From: Neelides folsomi
Taxonomy: Eukaryota; Arthropoda; Collembola; Neelipleona; Neelidae
Assembly (NCBI GenBank): GCA_034687125.1
Contig: JAQGBZ010000069.1
Location: 124,001 to 188,000, forward strand
Reading direction: 5' to 3'
DNA length: 64,000 bases
Position numbers and translations under genes: made by a program
Part shown: positions 37,023 through 48,692 of the stretch, in pieces
Numbering within the stretch: position 1 is the stretch's first letter
Layout: the number at the start of each line of letters is the position of its first letter
Notes under the pieces: generated by a model
What the model saw: the letters and a program-made list of their open reading frames with translations, nothing else
What the model was told of the DNA's origin: nothing
The model's database searches: none

Positions 37023-38347
37023 TTAAAGATACTTATTTTTTTCCTGTTCAAGTGAGTTGACTTTCACTTCAATAGTCTTTTTCCATAAGCAAGTGATGTC
37101 GCTAACAAACTCTGGCCCTCGATTCATTTCGATAAAAATCCATTGGAAAGGGAGAGACCCCATGTATTTCTCCTTTTGTGGATGGGAACACCAATCTCTT
37201 TCAAACCCAGGGTTGGCCATCACATTATGATGGCCATTGCCCAATGGCCATAAAGTTATTTCTTCATTATTTACCAATTCGTAGTATTCTCGGAGCAGAC
37301 CTGTGTGAAAAATATCTTCAGCCCAAAAGAACGGAATTTTGTGCCTAACTGAATATTCCCTTTCCAAAGCTGATCTTGTGGAGATGGACGCAGGGCCAAC
37401 GCAGTAGTCTGGAAATGTCGATCTGGCATAATCTTTCATATCCACTTTCAAATAAGTTTTATTGTTTCGAATTGGTGAATCGCGAATGTACAAATCACAG
37501 GCAAAATGAGAATTTGGCTTTAATTCAAGATGTGGAATCATTTGTTCAATAAAGTCCAATACTCGGAAAGTGTCAGCAAACCATTCATCGTCAATCTGAT
37601 AAAATTATTATTAACTCTAAAATTATTAAAATTATAATAATCTTATTAATTTCAAATGTATAATATTGTAATTGTATTTAAAGATAACCTTTAAAATGTA
37701 CTTTGCTGTTTTACAATGATCGACTATCCATTTAGAACCCATTAGCCTTTTATAAGTTAAATTTTTATATGTGTCAATGAAATTTCCCATTACAATATCT
37801 TTGTAAAGGTCATTTTCTTCAGCAAGCTCTTTGTGCAACATGAATTTTTCACTCATGGATGCGTTTTCTTCTCCTATTAAAAAAATAGGGTGAAAAACAA
37901 AGGTTTTGTATTGCTTTACACTTCCCCATGTATTCCTAATGGCTTGACGTTCGCGAAATCCAAATGGCGGAATGAAAATGGTAGCAATCACAACAGTTTT
38001 GTTTTCTTCATTCTTTTCACAGATCTGTGGAGGAGTGTTGAGAATGAATTGGAAATTTGTAATGTTAAGAATTCTATCATTTTCTTTATTTTGAATTTGA
38101 ATTTCTTGAGTTTGATGAGTGTACTTGATTTCATCCTTTAAATGTAGGCGTTCAAGGCAGTCCTTTGTATAGATTATAGAATAACTTGCAAATTTATTCC
38201 GTACAAGAGTAAAAGTGAAATACAAAACTAAGATATTTATTATTAACGAAGGAATGACCTAAAATTGTGACATTAATGAATAATGATTAGTTTTTAATTG
38301 TCAATTATTGTTGATAATTGGCTTACCAAATGTCTTATTCCTGCCAT
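37023..38347 (-). CDS. beta-1,3-galactosyltransferase family (GT31) glycosyltransferase
   Basis: Exons 38327-38347, 37689-38258 and 37023-37595 give 387 residues. The tiny first exon MAGIRHL continues into IPSLIINILVLYFTFTLV, a type II signal anchor for the Golgi. GT31 motifs follow in order: RERQAIRNTWGS, FLIGEE, DIVMGNFIDTYKNLTYK, and the DxD-type LKIDDEWF. Then come the YCVGPASI block and EDIFHTGLL (equivalent of EDVyvG). Two or more NxT/S sites lie in the lumenal part. The enzyme transfers galactose or N-acetylhexosamine from a UDP-sugar to glycans; donor and acceptor are not deducible. The exon 2-3 junction splits YILK|IDDEW exactly before the metal-binding motif. Confidence 0.88.
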
Positions 38348-38917
38348 TTTCGATTGATTTATATGTATGTACTCGACTCCTATTAAATTGTATTAAAAGT
38401 TTTAATAAAAAGTTTAACATAAAAATGTAGAGTAGGTATATTTTATTTTTTAAAAATAATGAATATGTAAATTTACAAAGTCACGTCTAAGCGTTGATGT
38501 AGAGTTTATATAATGTTAAAAAATTAAAAAATTATTTAAAGTTTAGCATTCGTCATAATATAGCCAGTTTAACAAATCTACCTATAAATAATATTAATAA
38601 TACACACCTTTAATTCACCTGATCAAATAATGATCCATAATTTATTAGAAAATATACTTTATAAAAACTTTTTAAATCTCATTTTACGTTTTTCTATCTA
38701 AACTATCCACAATATACTTAAATAAACACATTACAAACTACAAGAGTTAATCATAAATGCATAAACTACAGTTGTATAAAAGCTATACAAATACATAATA
38801 TTACAAATATATGAACTTTGGTATGAACTAATATTGTATTATGCATCTATGAATAATAAAAGTAATGTGAATGTAAAGGTTTATTTAATTGTTCAATTAA
38901 ATTAACCATGATGTTTA

Positions 38918-40834
38918 TTAATCAATTATAAATGCTCTATTATCAGTTAAAAGATTGTTTGGATCCGATCTCACTTCTTGAGTATTAAAAGTGCAAGTCA
39001 CTGTCCATCTTCCAGGTAGAGCATCAATGATAAAATCGTCATTCAAAAAGTCTTGATCTATTCCGTTCCAATTCCATCTAACAGAGAGAGTTTCTCCCTC
39101 AACTTCATTTCCAGGTGCTCTCAATTGGCCAAGTTTTAAAGTGTGGAGAATGACCTGAGTTTCACCATCTTCAGTTTTCAAAATTTCAAGATCGTCAATC
39201 AGGGAAATGATTTTAAAAAATTCCATCCACATTCCTTCTTTGCAAACTGAACAGAGTTTATTATGAGTCATGTTCCTCATTAAACAACCCGCATTTGTAG
39301 GTCTATAAGTTTTTCTCCCCAAATAATCCCAAGTTGGGTAAGCCGAGATGTGTTCGTTATCCTCAATCCATTCATCATCATTTCCAAATTCATGAATGTC
39401 AATAGATGCAATCATTCTATCAATTTTATCATTCGTTGGCTCTTTGACTGATCTAACAGTAAATGTGTGAGTGCCAGCAGACAGCCCAGTACTTCCGTGC
39501 CAATCATAAAACTCTCGATCTTCAAATCCTGAACTCTGCCAAGGGAGTTTTTCTCCATCAAGGGTAAATTCCAAACAATCCTCTTCGCTTGCAGCAGATA
39601 CGGACACAATGGCATACCAACTGCTGTGAACTCCTTCTGATTGAAAAGTAAAACTAACATTATTATGAGCCAAATCTGTCCAAGGGTACTCAAGAACTCT
39701 CCATTGGACTTTTTCCTCTCTGGCTGAATTTTCTCCATTTGTGAGCCAATGCTTCCATTTGAGATTTAATGTGGGAGAGGAATTAACTCCACTGTAAACA
39801 CCGCCACTGTCATATTCCTCTCCAACATCAACGAAATTGTGTCCCATTTCATGTCTCAGAACAACTGTTCCGGTTCTGCTGCTTTTAGTTGAAATTACAA
39901 ATTCTCCACCCAAACCACCATAATAATCGTCATTGCCTGTAAATAAATTCAATAAATTAAGACACAATTTACAAATATCAGTACATTAAAAATATTAATA
40001 TTAATGTATTTTATCAATTATTCTTAAACATGATTAATACTTGCCAATTAAACTTGGATAGTCACAACCACCCGGTCCGGTCATTGCACAAACTTGTCTT
40101 GCATATTGTGGATTTCCAGTAAAGATCCCACGAAGTTGTCCTTGGCTCCTGTAAAGTTTAAACGGAGTGTCAAGGGCTCCATTATATCCGATTCCAGAAT
40201 CCACACTCTCCACAAAAATGGCCCAAATATTAAAGAGGGGCAAATATGAGCGGAATGTTTCTCCATTGAACATATCAGCAGTGAGTCGATCAATGTCATC
40301 AAAGAATTGGGTTCGTTCATCTAATGTGTAACCATCGCCCATGAATACAACGTCAATGCGTTTGCTTGGATCCCCGTTTTTGACGATATTACGAATTTCA
40401 GGGGCATTGGGGCTCGATTGGCTAATTGGCACAATTGTTTCTTGACTCTTGCAATTTTCTTCAATGTAAGATTCAATTGATTGTTGAGATGTTCCATAAA
40501 GGTCAACGATTTTTCCTCCTCCTTCTAATTTCATTTGTTTTTGCCCTTGTGGCATATTGATCGCATCTCGGCTCTTTACTTGTAAATCATCCTTTTGGGT
40601 AAAATCCCTATAATTACTTTCACCCTTTTCAATAATAATACAATGGTCCTTTTCTGATAGATGAAATTTTGCATGGTATCCTTTCCCTGATCTTAAATAG
40701 CAAAAAATGAAAAATTTAGTAGGTAAAATATATTTTAATTAAATTCATTAAGAAAGTCACATTTAGGTATATTTGGTTACTTACATCTCAAGACAGCAAA
40801 CAGATAAAAATATTAGTCCCGTTTTAATATTCAT
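38918..40834 (-). CDS. secreted peptidase M64 (IgA-peptidase-like metalloprotease)
   Basis: Exons 40785-40834, 40045-40691 and 38918-39936 give 571 residues. The start MNIKTGLIFLSVCCLEM is a short signal peptide. DVVFMGDGYTLDERTQF begins the M64 fold. The active site is HEMGH at about 261-265, followed by NFVDVGEEYD (HExxHxxxxxGEEY). YPSLIGNDDYYGGLGGEF precedes it. A beta-rich C-terminal region of about 250 residues ends the protein. Intron 2 uses a GC donor (GGCAAGT at 40045-40039): only the GC-AG splice keeps the frame, while the nearby GT gives an immediate stop. M64 is best known from bacteria; the enzyme here is spliced, so it is a resident animal gene. Substrate is unknown. Confidence 0.88.
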
Positions 40835-41851
40835 TTTTCAATAAAGTTCTTAATACATCAGATGTAAATGTTGCACTGAAAAATGAGAAAACTGGTGAAG
40901 CCTTCTTACAATAATAAAGTCTAATGAATGTAATCAGTAATTGACTCACATTTAATATATATGTTTATTTAAAGTTTATAAATAGGATTAAAGTTAATCT
41001 CTGGTGTGATTATAAATTACCATTTTGATACTTGTGGGAAAATGTAATTATGTTATAAAATATATTATTATTCATATGTAGGTATACCTTATTTAAATAT
41101 TAGATTAAAAAATAAAGCTGTATGTATTTACAAGATTAATTTTGCAATCCCTATTTATCCGGAGTATTTAGTAATCAGTAATGTTATAATTTATAGTTTA
41201 TAGTTAATGTTCTATTATTGTGCTTTTCTAACGTTGTAAATACACAATTTTTTTACTTTAAAATATTTTTTGTTGATAAAATGTGATCTAACATATCAAA
41301 TCAAGCGATACTTACAAAGCAAATAATGAAATTATTTAACCCCTAGCCTTGGGTTGAAAAGTGTCATTTAAAAAGATAAATAAGAAGGATTGGGCTAAAA
41401 AGAGAATTCTAATCTTAAATTTTCCCGAGTACAATGTTCACTTTTCTATATAAACGAACAAAGACATTATTATAGATAGAAAGTACATAAAAAATTAAAA
41501 ATAAGGGCAGTGGATCGAAGATTTGACGTACTTACTATATACTACACAGATTCCAATGCCTAAATCAGAATATTTAATTGTTATCTTTAAAGTTAAAATA
41601 AAGTACGACTCAACTATAAACCCAATAAACCCATAATATAAGAATAAATATAATGATGAATAATATGTTTTGTATGAAGTTCAATCAATTATAACAGTTT
41701 TTCGTGACTACTACAATTTATTTAAAGATCGCCAATAGACATTTAGTAATTAAGTTTATGTTAGCCCTTTGATCAAATCCCCGATTTTTATGGCAAAAGT
41801 ATAAAGTCGAATTATTGAGCTGTTTAACTTAAGTACAATTATACTGATAAT

Positions 41852-42527
41852 TTACAATAAACCACAAGCTCTGATTCCAGCACGTTGAATTGGTCTGTTG
41901 TTCCCATCCGTTTGTGTGGCTTCAATTGCTTTCACAACTTCCATCCCGTCAATTACCTTTTTATAAAACAATTTAATAATGCTTTGGGTGTTACGCTATT
42001 TTGATATTTCAATTTTAATAAATTTACCTTTCCAAAAACAACATGAGCTCCATCGAGCCATGCAGTTGTGACAGTGGTGATGAAAAATTGACATCCGTTT
42101 GTGTTTGGTCCTGCATTAGCCATGCTCAAATATCCTGGAGCCAAATGCCTCAATACAAAGTTTTCATCCTCGAAAGTTGGGCCATAAATGCTAATGCTTC
42201 CTCGTCCGTCTTCGTAAACAACATCACCACCTAATGATCCCAAATAAAAAACCTCAGTCGTAAAAATGATTAGATTGAATAAATTCTAACTGTTAAACTA
42301 TATGAACATTTTTTGTTTACCTTGAATCATAAAATTGGAGATGACTCGATGAAAGAGATTTCCAGAATATCTATAATTCGTTCCATTGATTCCTTTGTCG
42401 CAAATTGTAACAAAATTTTCTACAGTTCTTGGAACAACGTCTCCGAACATTCCAATGTAAACTCGTCCAACTTCATCATTTCCAATTGTTAAGTCCATAA
42501 ACACAGTGTTCGTCACTTTCGCTTCAA
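41852..42527 (-). CDS. cyclophilin-type peptidyl-prolyl cis-trans isomerase, first exon not located
   Basis: Exons 42321-42527, 42028-42230 and 41852-41956 encode about 171 residues of an intact cyclophilin domain. [24 protein letters not shown] (catalytic Arg), [31 protein letters not shown] and a C-terminal [10 protein letters not shown] are all present. The divergent first loop and ending suggest a secretory-pathway (PPIB/PPIC/ninaA-like) member. The first exon found opens after a good acceptor (TGATAG) in phase 1, so an upstream coding exon should exist; none is obvious in the 165 bp before the NPC2-like stop. Start at the internal ATG at 42498 would clip the first strand. Confidence 0.85.
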
Positions 42528-42692
42528 CTATCAGAAATAAGTATTTATATATAGTATGTATATATATTAATAATAGTGATAATGATACATATTAGGTATG
42601 TAAATATATAAATATGATATGCATGTCAAGTTTAAAAGTAAAGTTGGTATGTTTATTGGTTTAATGGTATACAAAAAATTCTATCTTAATTA

Positions 42693-43508
42693 TCATTGTT
42701 TAAGAGCTTTACGGATATTGACTCGGAAATTCGCACAAACTTCAATATAACCAGAAGGATCATCAAAAAGCTCAATTTTAAGAAGTACATTTTGCTACAA
42801 TAAAAAATATCCATTAAAACAACTTGGAATAAAATTTAAAAATATAAAACAAAGAATCATCATAATTTTCATTATCATTGATTTACGTGAAGGAAAGAGT
42901 CTTGGAAAACAATTTGAACATCAGGAAGCTGATAGGAAGTTCCTTCAACAATTGAACCCTCAATAAGAGAGTTAATAATTTCAACTTCTGTTCCAGAATC
43001 CATAATTGCCGTTGCGACGACCCTCAAGGTTTCGCTTGTTTTTCCTAATTATTAAAAATTGTTTATAATATTGTATACATAATATAATCTATATTCACGA
43101 TTTATGAATTTATGTTATATCTTTATACTATACCAGCAGTGAATAAGACATCTACTGACATGGTTTCTCTTGGCTGCCAACTGCATGGTGATCTCGCGCA
43201 TTGGGTGGCATAAACAGTCAGCAATGTTCCAGTCTCACCTTCATTTATATTAACAAATTAAATAACATTTTTGAAAGAGTAAATTAATAAGACTTACTTA
43301 GATATTCTACATAATACGTAAATTACTAAAATTATACAGATACAATAGAAATACCTGGAGTTCCACAATCGTTAGCATTTGAAACAAATGGATGGATGTT
43401 TTTAACATTGGAGCCGATTTCTATTTCTTTTACTGCCAATCCTCCTATCGCAGAAGAAATTGAAAGAAACACAAAGAGAAAAGCAAGTGCAAGCTGTGAG
43501 AAACCCAT
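42693..43508 (-). CDS. NPC2-like ML-domain lipid-binding protein, frame interrupted in last exon
   Basis: Exons 43355-43508, 43134-43238, 42887-43044 and 42693-42795. The signal peptide is MGFSQLALAFLFVFLSISSA. ML/NPC2 features are NDCGTPG, QCARSPCSW (the CxxxxC pair), MSVDVLFTAG and the final strand FDDPSGYIEVCANFRVNI. These proteins bind sterols or other lipids in the lysosome or haemolymph. Spliced as the consensus sites require, exon 4 reads QNVLL and then TAA at 42780-42778. One base fewer in the run at 42776-42782 would restore QNVLLKIELFDD, which fits the family. So this is either a one-base sequence error, a recent frameshift, or a genuinely short protein. Confidence 0.75.
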
Positions 43509-44338
43509 CTTTACTCAATATAATAAATTGGATTTGTGAAGTAATTTCGGATGCTTTTCACTTCATAATCTCAAGATTTTAATTCGAGGATTATTTGATT
43601 TTGTTCCAAAGAAAATAATATTTTATCATGAAACTCTTCTCACTAATCACATTATTACCGTCATAACTATAATCAAACAATGAAGATAATAAATGATTGA
43701 TTTGTCGCTCCAAAATAGTCTTATAGCCGTATTGTATCATTGAATTATTCTATAAGTCCCTAGTTAATGCATGAAACTAATCTTTAATAAAACTACGATA
43801 TGCATACATATTTATGGTATATCAGAAAATTTTTCTATCAAATTAATGAATTAAATGATAAAGCGAAGTTTATGTGTTTACCGATATATTTATATAAAAA
43901 TTACATCAATGATCAATAAGCTGTTTGTTAAATGAAACAATTTGTGTATACATTTTTAGGGATTTAATTTTCTGTTTTAATACAATTATTTATATACATC
44001 TACTTTTAAGATTATGAAGAACACTCAAATCAAATTAAAATTCTTTTAATCTTTTTAAGTTTTGTCGTTTTTTTAAACAAGTGACAAAAGTGAATTAATG
44101 GGTATAATAACGTGATATAATAATATCAAAAACTTGAAAATTTGTCATTTAAAAGCTGTTTCCCATTATATTTGTACATATTTGTTGTATTGTGCATTGT
44201 ATGTATGTATATTGCTAATATGTTTATATTTTTTGCTTTTTATACAATTACTAGTACTTTAGCTATTGAACAAAATCTAATAAATGGTCCTTAAAAATCT
44301 TTAATTGGGATTACTGAAGTTTTCAAATCCTTTTGGTG
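43509..44338. other. intergenic
   Basis: NPC2-like upstream region and AT-rich spacer; no gene or structured element recognised. Confidence 0.65.
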
Positions 44339-46210
44339 TCATTGAGAATTTAACCATATTGCTTGAGGTTTGGGCTCAATGTTGACCATTTTCTCAGATT
44401 TCTTCATTTCCCTTTGAGCAATTTCCTGAAGTTTTTCCTTGCGTATTCTCTTTGGGAGTTTTAAGTCCTGGACGATTCTGATCAAAGGAGATTTGACGAT
44501 TGCTGATCTCCTCTAGTTCAAATGAAAGCGACAATGATCTTTTGACCTTGGTCACAATTGGTGCAGGGTTGATGATCTTCATCTGTTTTAATTGTGAAGC
44601 AGTTTGAATCCTTTTCCTCGCTCGTTTAACTTTCTCGCCAATCTCTTCACTGCCTGGCGGAATAGAAGTTTCTACCTTGGAACAACATCAGGAGATTCAA
44701 TTTCCATCGGTTCGCTTGCAACATTTCCTCGTTCCTCTTCATTCGGCTTAGTAACATCACGTTTAACCTTCTTATACTGACGCTTACGCTTAGGAGCCAA
44801 AATTTCGCCATCATCGTCGCTTTCATGTTTTAGCTCTAAAATATTTAAATGAATTTTATAAATGATTCTAAAATACCCAATTTAATAAATATTTGTACAA
44901 AAATAATATAGATAATATATTGAATAATTAATATATTATTATGCGTTTGTTCGCGTAAACATTTTAATCATTACTTTTAGCCGCCTCTTTAATAGATTCC
45001 GCAAGCTCGACTCTGTATTTATCTGGAAATATATACTCTTTCCCATCTTTAGGCTTCCTATTGCACCGCCTCAAGTAGGTAGTAATCATTTGCCCACATT
45101 CCGTATCTTCACTTGCAATGAAATTTTTGCTTCAGGAGTTAACTCCAGGTTATTCTTTTTGGATAAGGTAAGAGGGCGTCTGAATTCAGAAACCGATTCA
45201 GACTTGTCGAGTTTTCCAAAATTGAGAGTTGCAAGAATTTTGACTGCACAATTATAAATCTCAATTCTCAATTCTCTAAGAAATTTGTCCGTGAAAATTT
45301 TCATCTTGAAGTGTTTCTTCTTGGTGTTCGAATTTTCATGTTTTTTAACTTTTGATGATTTCTTGTTTTCTTTTTCCTTTCGATTTTCGTCTGGCTTTTC
45401 TTCTGGCTTTGTGAACTCGTGAGTCACTTCGTCAGGGATCTTTTCTTTAATGGCGTTGCCATCATCATCGCTAGTAAGATCAATGAGCGGAGGCTGAGCT
45501 GGCTGAGGAAGTACGGTGGGATTCAATATGGGCAAAGTCGAACCTTCATGACCAAAAACAATCTTGTCGTTGTCATTGAGAATCGTAATCTCGTTGATTT
45601 TTTCACCATTGACAAAGGTTCCATTTTTGCTCTAAAATAAAATTAATTTTTATTAAATACTTTAAATAATATCAATAATATAATTATTATCTATTGACCC
45701 ATTTCTCGATAATCTTATGCTTATAGTTTTTAATGTTAGTTATTTTCCTTTTAATACAATTTAAAAATGTTCAGAATCTAATATCATATAATATTATACA
45801 TTTAATTGTTAATTACTTTAAAATCTTCGACGGTAAGACAGTCTGTTATTTATTTCACTGCATTTAAAAATACAATGCCTTAACGAAACTCATCTGACAT
45901 TGGCCCCAAACTCCAAGAGCCTTCGAATTTTACTTCGAGTTATCGTGTACTGAAAATAAAGTTTAATTTTTAATTAAGTTACATTACACGAGTAAAGTAA
46001 AATGAATATTAATAATTATAATAAGTAACATGATCAAATACTACAATGTGTTAAAAAGAACCTTAGATCCAAGAATCTTTTTAATAGTTGGAGACTCGAA
46101 GTTACTTCGAGTCGGATTATGAGGAACCAGCTTCCATCTTACAAGATCACCACCTTGATTGGGAACTTTATCTCCCCGATTCGAAGAATTGCCACCGTCC
46201 ATTGATCCAA
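44339..46210 (-). pseudogene. FHA-domain protein gene with repeated frame interruptions
   Basis: In order on the minus strand: VRWKLVPHNPTRSNFESP (exon ending 46062), YTITRSKIRRLLEFGANVR (from 45949), then VSLRHCIFK, LTVEDFK (ending 45817) and SKNGTFVNGEKINE ... DKIVFG (exon from 45631). Together these spell a forkhead-associated phosphothreonine-binding domain. Downstream come PPLIDLTSDDDG (a SUMO-interaction-like motif), a basic region, and a tail KEKLQEIAQREMKKSEKMV. Frames change near 45890 (in-frame TGA), 45838, 45125, 44685 and 44495 without usable splice sites. Host nuclear protein, possibly a DNA-damage or chromatin factor; identity not established. It may be a decayed gene or a functional one in poor-quality sequence. 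Confidence 0.55.
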
Positions 46211-47009
46211 TTGGCACAAAGGGATGCCGAGGAGAATTATTAAGAATTGATCATCGACAACGGAACCGATTCCTAGGTTTCAGGCAATTGTCCGAACAAG
46301 TCAATCTGGGTTTCTGAATTTAAAATGATAAAGTCCTACAAATTCTAACTTTGTAGACTGTTGAGACTTACCTACTATTTTATTGTAAATAGGTATAATA
46401 TTAAGTGATCAAAATAATGTTTATTAAATAGTAAAGTATTATATGATGTATTAGGTAGGTAATACAAAAATAGAAACATACCATCAGCATAAGTACTGAA
46501 ATCTTCCATAACGTCCTTAAGTTTCCCTCAGGTTTACTGGATCTGAAATAAAACAAATGAAAATTAATTTTTTTGTATTTGACATCTACAAATTCGTTAA
46601 GTCCCGACTGGTGGATTTTCATAATATTTTTAAATCACTTCCAGATCGGTCCCTCACGAATACAAAAAGTCAGGGTATTTTTTCTTAGTGAAAGTGAGTA
46701 AACTTTGTTTAAGTGAGTTTTAATTGAATAAAGAGGAATTATTGTATACTTGAGGCTACATCTCAAACTGAGAATATCTCTATTTGCATTATTCGCACTC
46801 AAATTGCAATTTCATTTATAAATTCAAAACTTCAAAATTCCCTTGTTCCCTTGTTATTCCCTTTTAAATTTCCCTTGTTAGAAGTTTCACATTGATCCCT
46901 ATGAAGGATCGAAATGAAGATGAAGACGAAAAGTCGGCCAGACTTTACTTGCCGGGAAAACTCCATGCTGCTCCATGTAACCCCTATGTTGATACATTAT
47001 TCGCGTTAT

Positions 47010-47024
47010 TTAGGTTAGGTTAGG
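47010..47024 (+). repeat. (TTAGG)3 short telomere-type repeat
   Basis: Three perfect copies of the arthropod telomere unit in intergenic DNA; too short to be a telomere. Confidence 0.7.
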
Positions 47025-47334
47025 TTTTGAATTAGAGGATAGTCTCTCGGCAAAAGCTATTACCTTTACTGCGAGATGGCCGGACCTAAAATTAAATAAT
47101 GATCCCCTTACTTTTATAATAATCATTAATTCTTACTTACCTGTTACACCTTTTGAAAAGTTAGATAAAAATAACAATACCTCGACCGAGCAGCTCTGAA
47201 AGAAACAATTAAGATATTTTACTATCGTAAAATTTATAAATTAAATATGTAAATTCAAATAATATGGACAAAAAAATAAATTCTTTTACAAAGACAAAGA
47301 CCCAGGTTACATTAAACTTATTCCCGAAATCAAC

Positions 47335-47549
47335 CTAGCCGTGCACTTCTGGGCTTTAGCGTCATATCAAGATTTGAATGTCTCATATTGCCTCAAGCAA
47401 TATGAACGTAGGTATGTTATTTACATGACATCGAAATTATCTTTAAAGTTCAGAAAAAAATTATAGAGAAAATGTTCAAAACGATATAAAGGGCAATTAG
47501 AGAAATTCAAATATTGATATGACGCTAAAGTCCCGAAGTGCACGGCTAG
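47335..47549. mobile_element. 215-bp MITE with CTAGCCGTGCACTTC termini
   Basis: Left end CTAGCCGTGCACTTCTGGGC and right end (reverse complement) CTAGCCGTGCACTTCGGGAC are inverted repeats. They stay similar for about 60 bases with a few mismatches. If TA is the target duplication, the element proper begins GCCGTGCAC. The interior has no coding frame. Confidence 0.85.
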
Positions 47550-48200
47550 TTTGGTTTTGGGAGTACGCTTATTGAAGAATTTATTGAATAATGAGAAATC
47601 GCTGACTCGCTGAGATAAAGTTTAAAGAATTGTTAAGTTTGAGAATTAACATTAGACGAATCTTGTCCAGTGCAGTTGGGTCTTCGAGGTCACCAATCCG
47701 GGGATGGGCGAATTGGAACACAAAATGAATTTGATCTCCTTACATGGCAAAGATGTAAATTGTCGTCACATTCCCCAAACATGCTCTCAAACAAACTGCT
47801 CCGTCGAAGAGATTAAATGGAAATTACAGTCTCTAAATGTATGTATTAATAAGTCTGCCGTTTGATGGTGTTATTTGAAGATTAAAACTGTTAAAAGTTA
47901 CAATTATAATATACAGTAAAATAATTATTACCTAAAAAGATTTTTTGATTTCTCCATACACATACTATAATACATCGATTATTATTTTTTATTCTCAATT
48001 TTTCATAAAATTAAATGTTGATTTATGCATTTAAGACCATCAAGACAGTAATTTGATATTTTATTGTCATTATTGTTTATTTAACAGTCCCATTTACTAA
48101 TATAAAAATTCAAAATGGATTTGGAAAGTAATTTTTATAAATTGGGAGAATCAGTATTGGACATTTGTAATATTTAACTGTGAAAAAACAAAAAATTGGT

Positions 48201-48273
48201 AACTCCTGGGGGGACTCGAACCCCCAATCTTCGGTTTAGGAGACCGACGCCTTATCCATTAGGCCACAGGAGC
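48201..48273 (-). tRNA. tRNA-Arg(CCT): tRNA-Arg (anticodon CCT)
   Basis: 73 nt. D-loop GGCCTAATGGATAAGGC and anticodon loop CTCCTAA (CCT) are visible. The T arm is GGTTCGAGTCC with a five-G/C stem. The acceptor stem pairs except for a terminal G-U. It reads arginine AGG codons. The body matches eukaryotic tRNA-Arg. Confidence 0.95.
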
Positions 48274-48692
48274 ATATTAACTGATCCAAGGTTAATAAAA
48301 GCACCCTTCAGTCTAAACCCCTTTTCTACACCAAATCGTTAATTTCTCACTCATAATTTCAATTTCCTAATAAAGATTAATATTCTGTTTAAAAGTCCAA
48401 TTAAATTGATTAAATACAAGACCATCCTGATTCTCATTAACGTGTCTTTAGCACTATGAAAGAGTGATATCTTGTTTCTCATTCCACTATTACTACACGT
48501 TCACTTTTTCTCATTGTCAGTAGGTAAGATATAACATTATTATCATTTCATTATCATTTTATAATCGAGATTATAGATGTACAGTAAAAAGAATTATAAA
48601 TATGATTAACTACGTATTTTATATAAATGAGGAAATAACATTCTTGTGCATATGTATATTAACTCCAAAGGTATCTAACATTATTTACCTAC

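Larger units (their letters stand above)
46211..48200. other. intergenic with small repeats
   Basis: Contains (TTAGG)3 at 47010-47024, a MITE at 47335-47549 and a GC-richer patch at 47640-47830 in which I could not find a convincing reading frame on either strand. Confidence 0.55.

Noticed and set aside
40034-40044. GT donor two bases after the GC in intron 2 of the M64 gene
   Set aside because: Splicing there yields AAG CAA TGA, an immediate stop, whereas the GC donor keeps the protein and the family sequence intact.
47010-47024. (TTAGG)3 as evidence of a telomere or chromosome fusion point
   Set aside because: Only three units, expected occasionally by chance in AT-rich DNA, with no flanking degenerate repeats.
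47640-47830. GC-richer patch as a possible exon
   Set aside because: Every frame on both strands is short or ambiguous and no matching splice sites were found.
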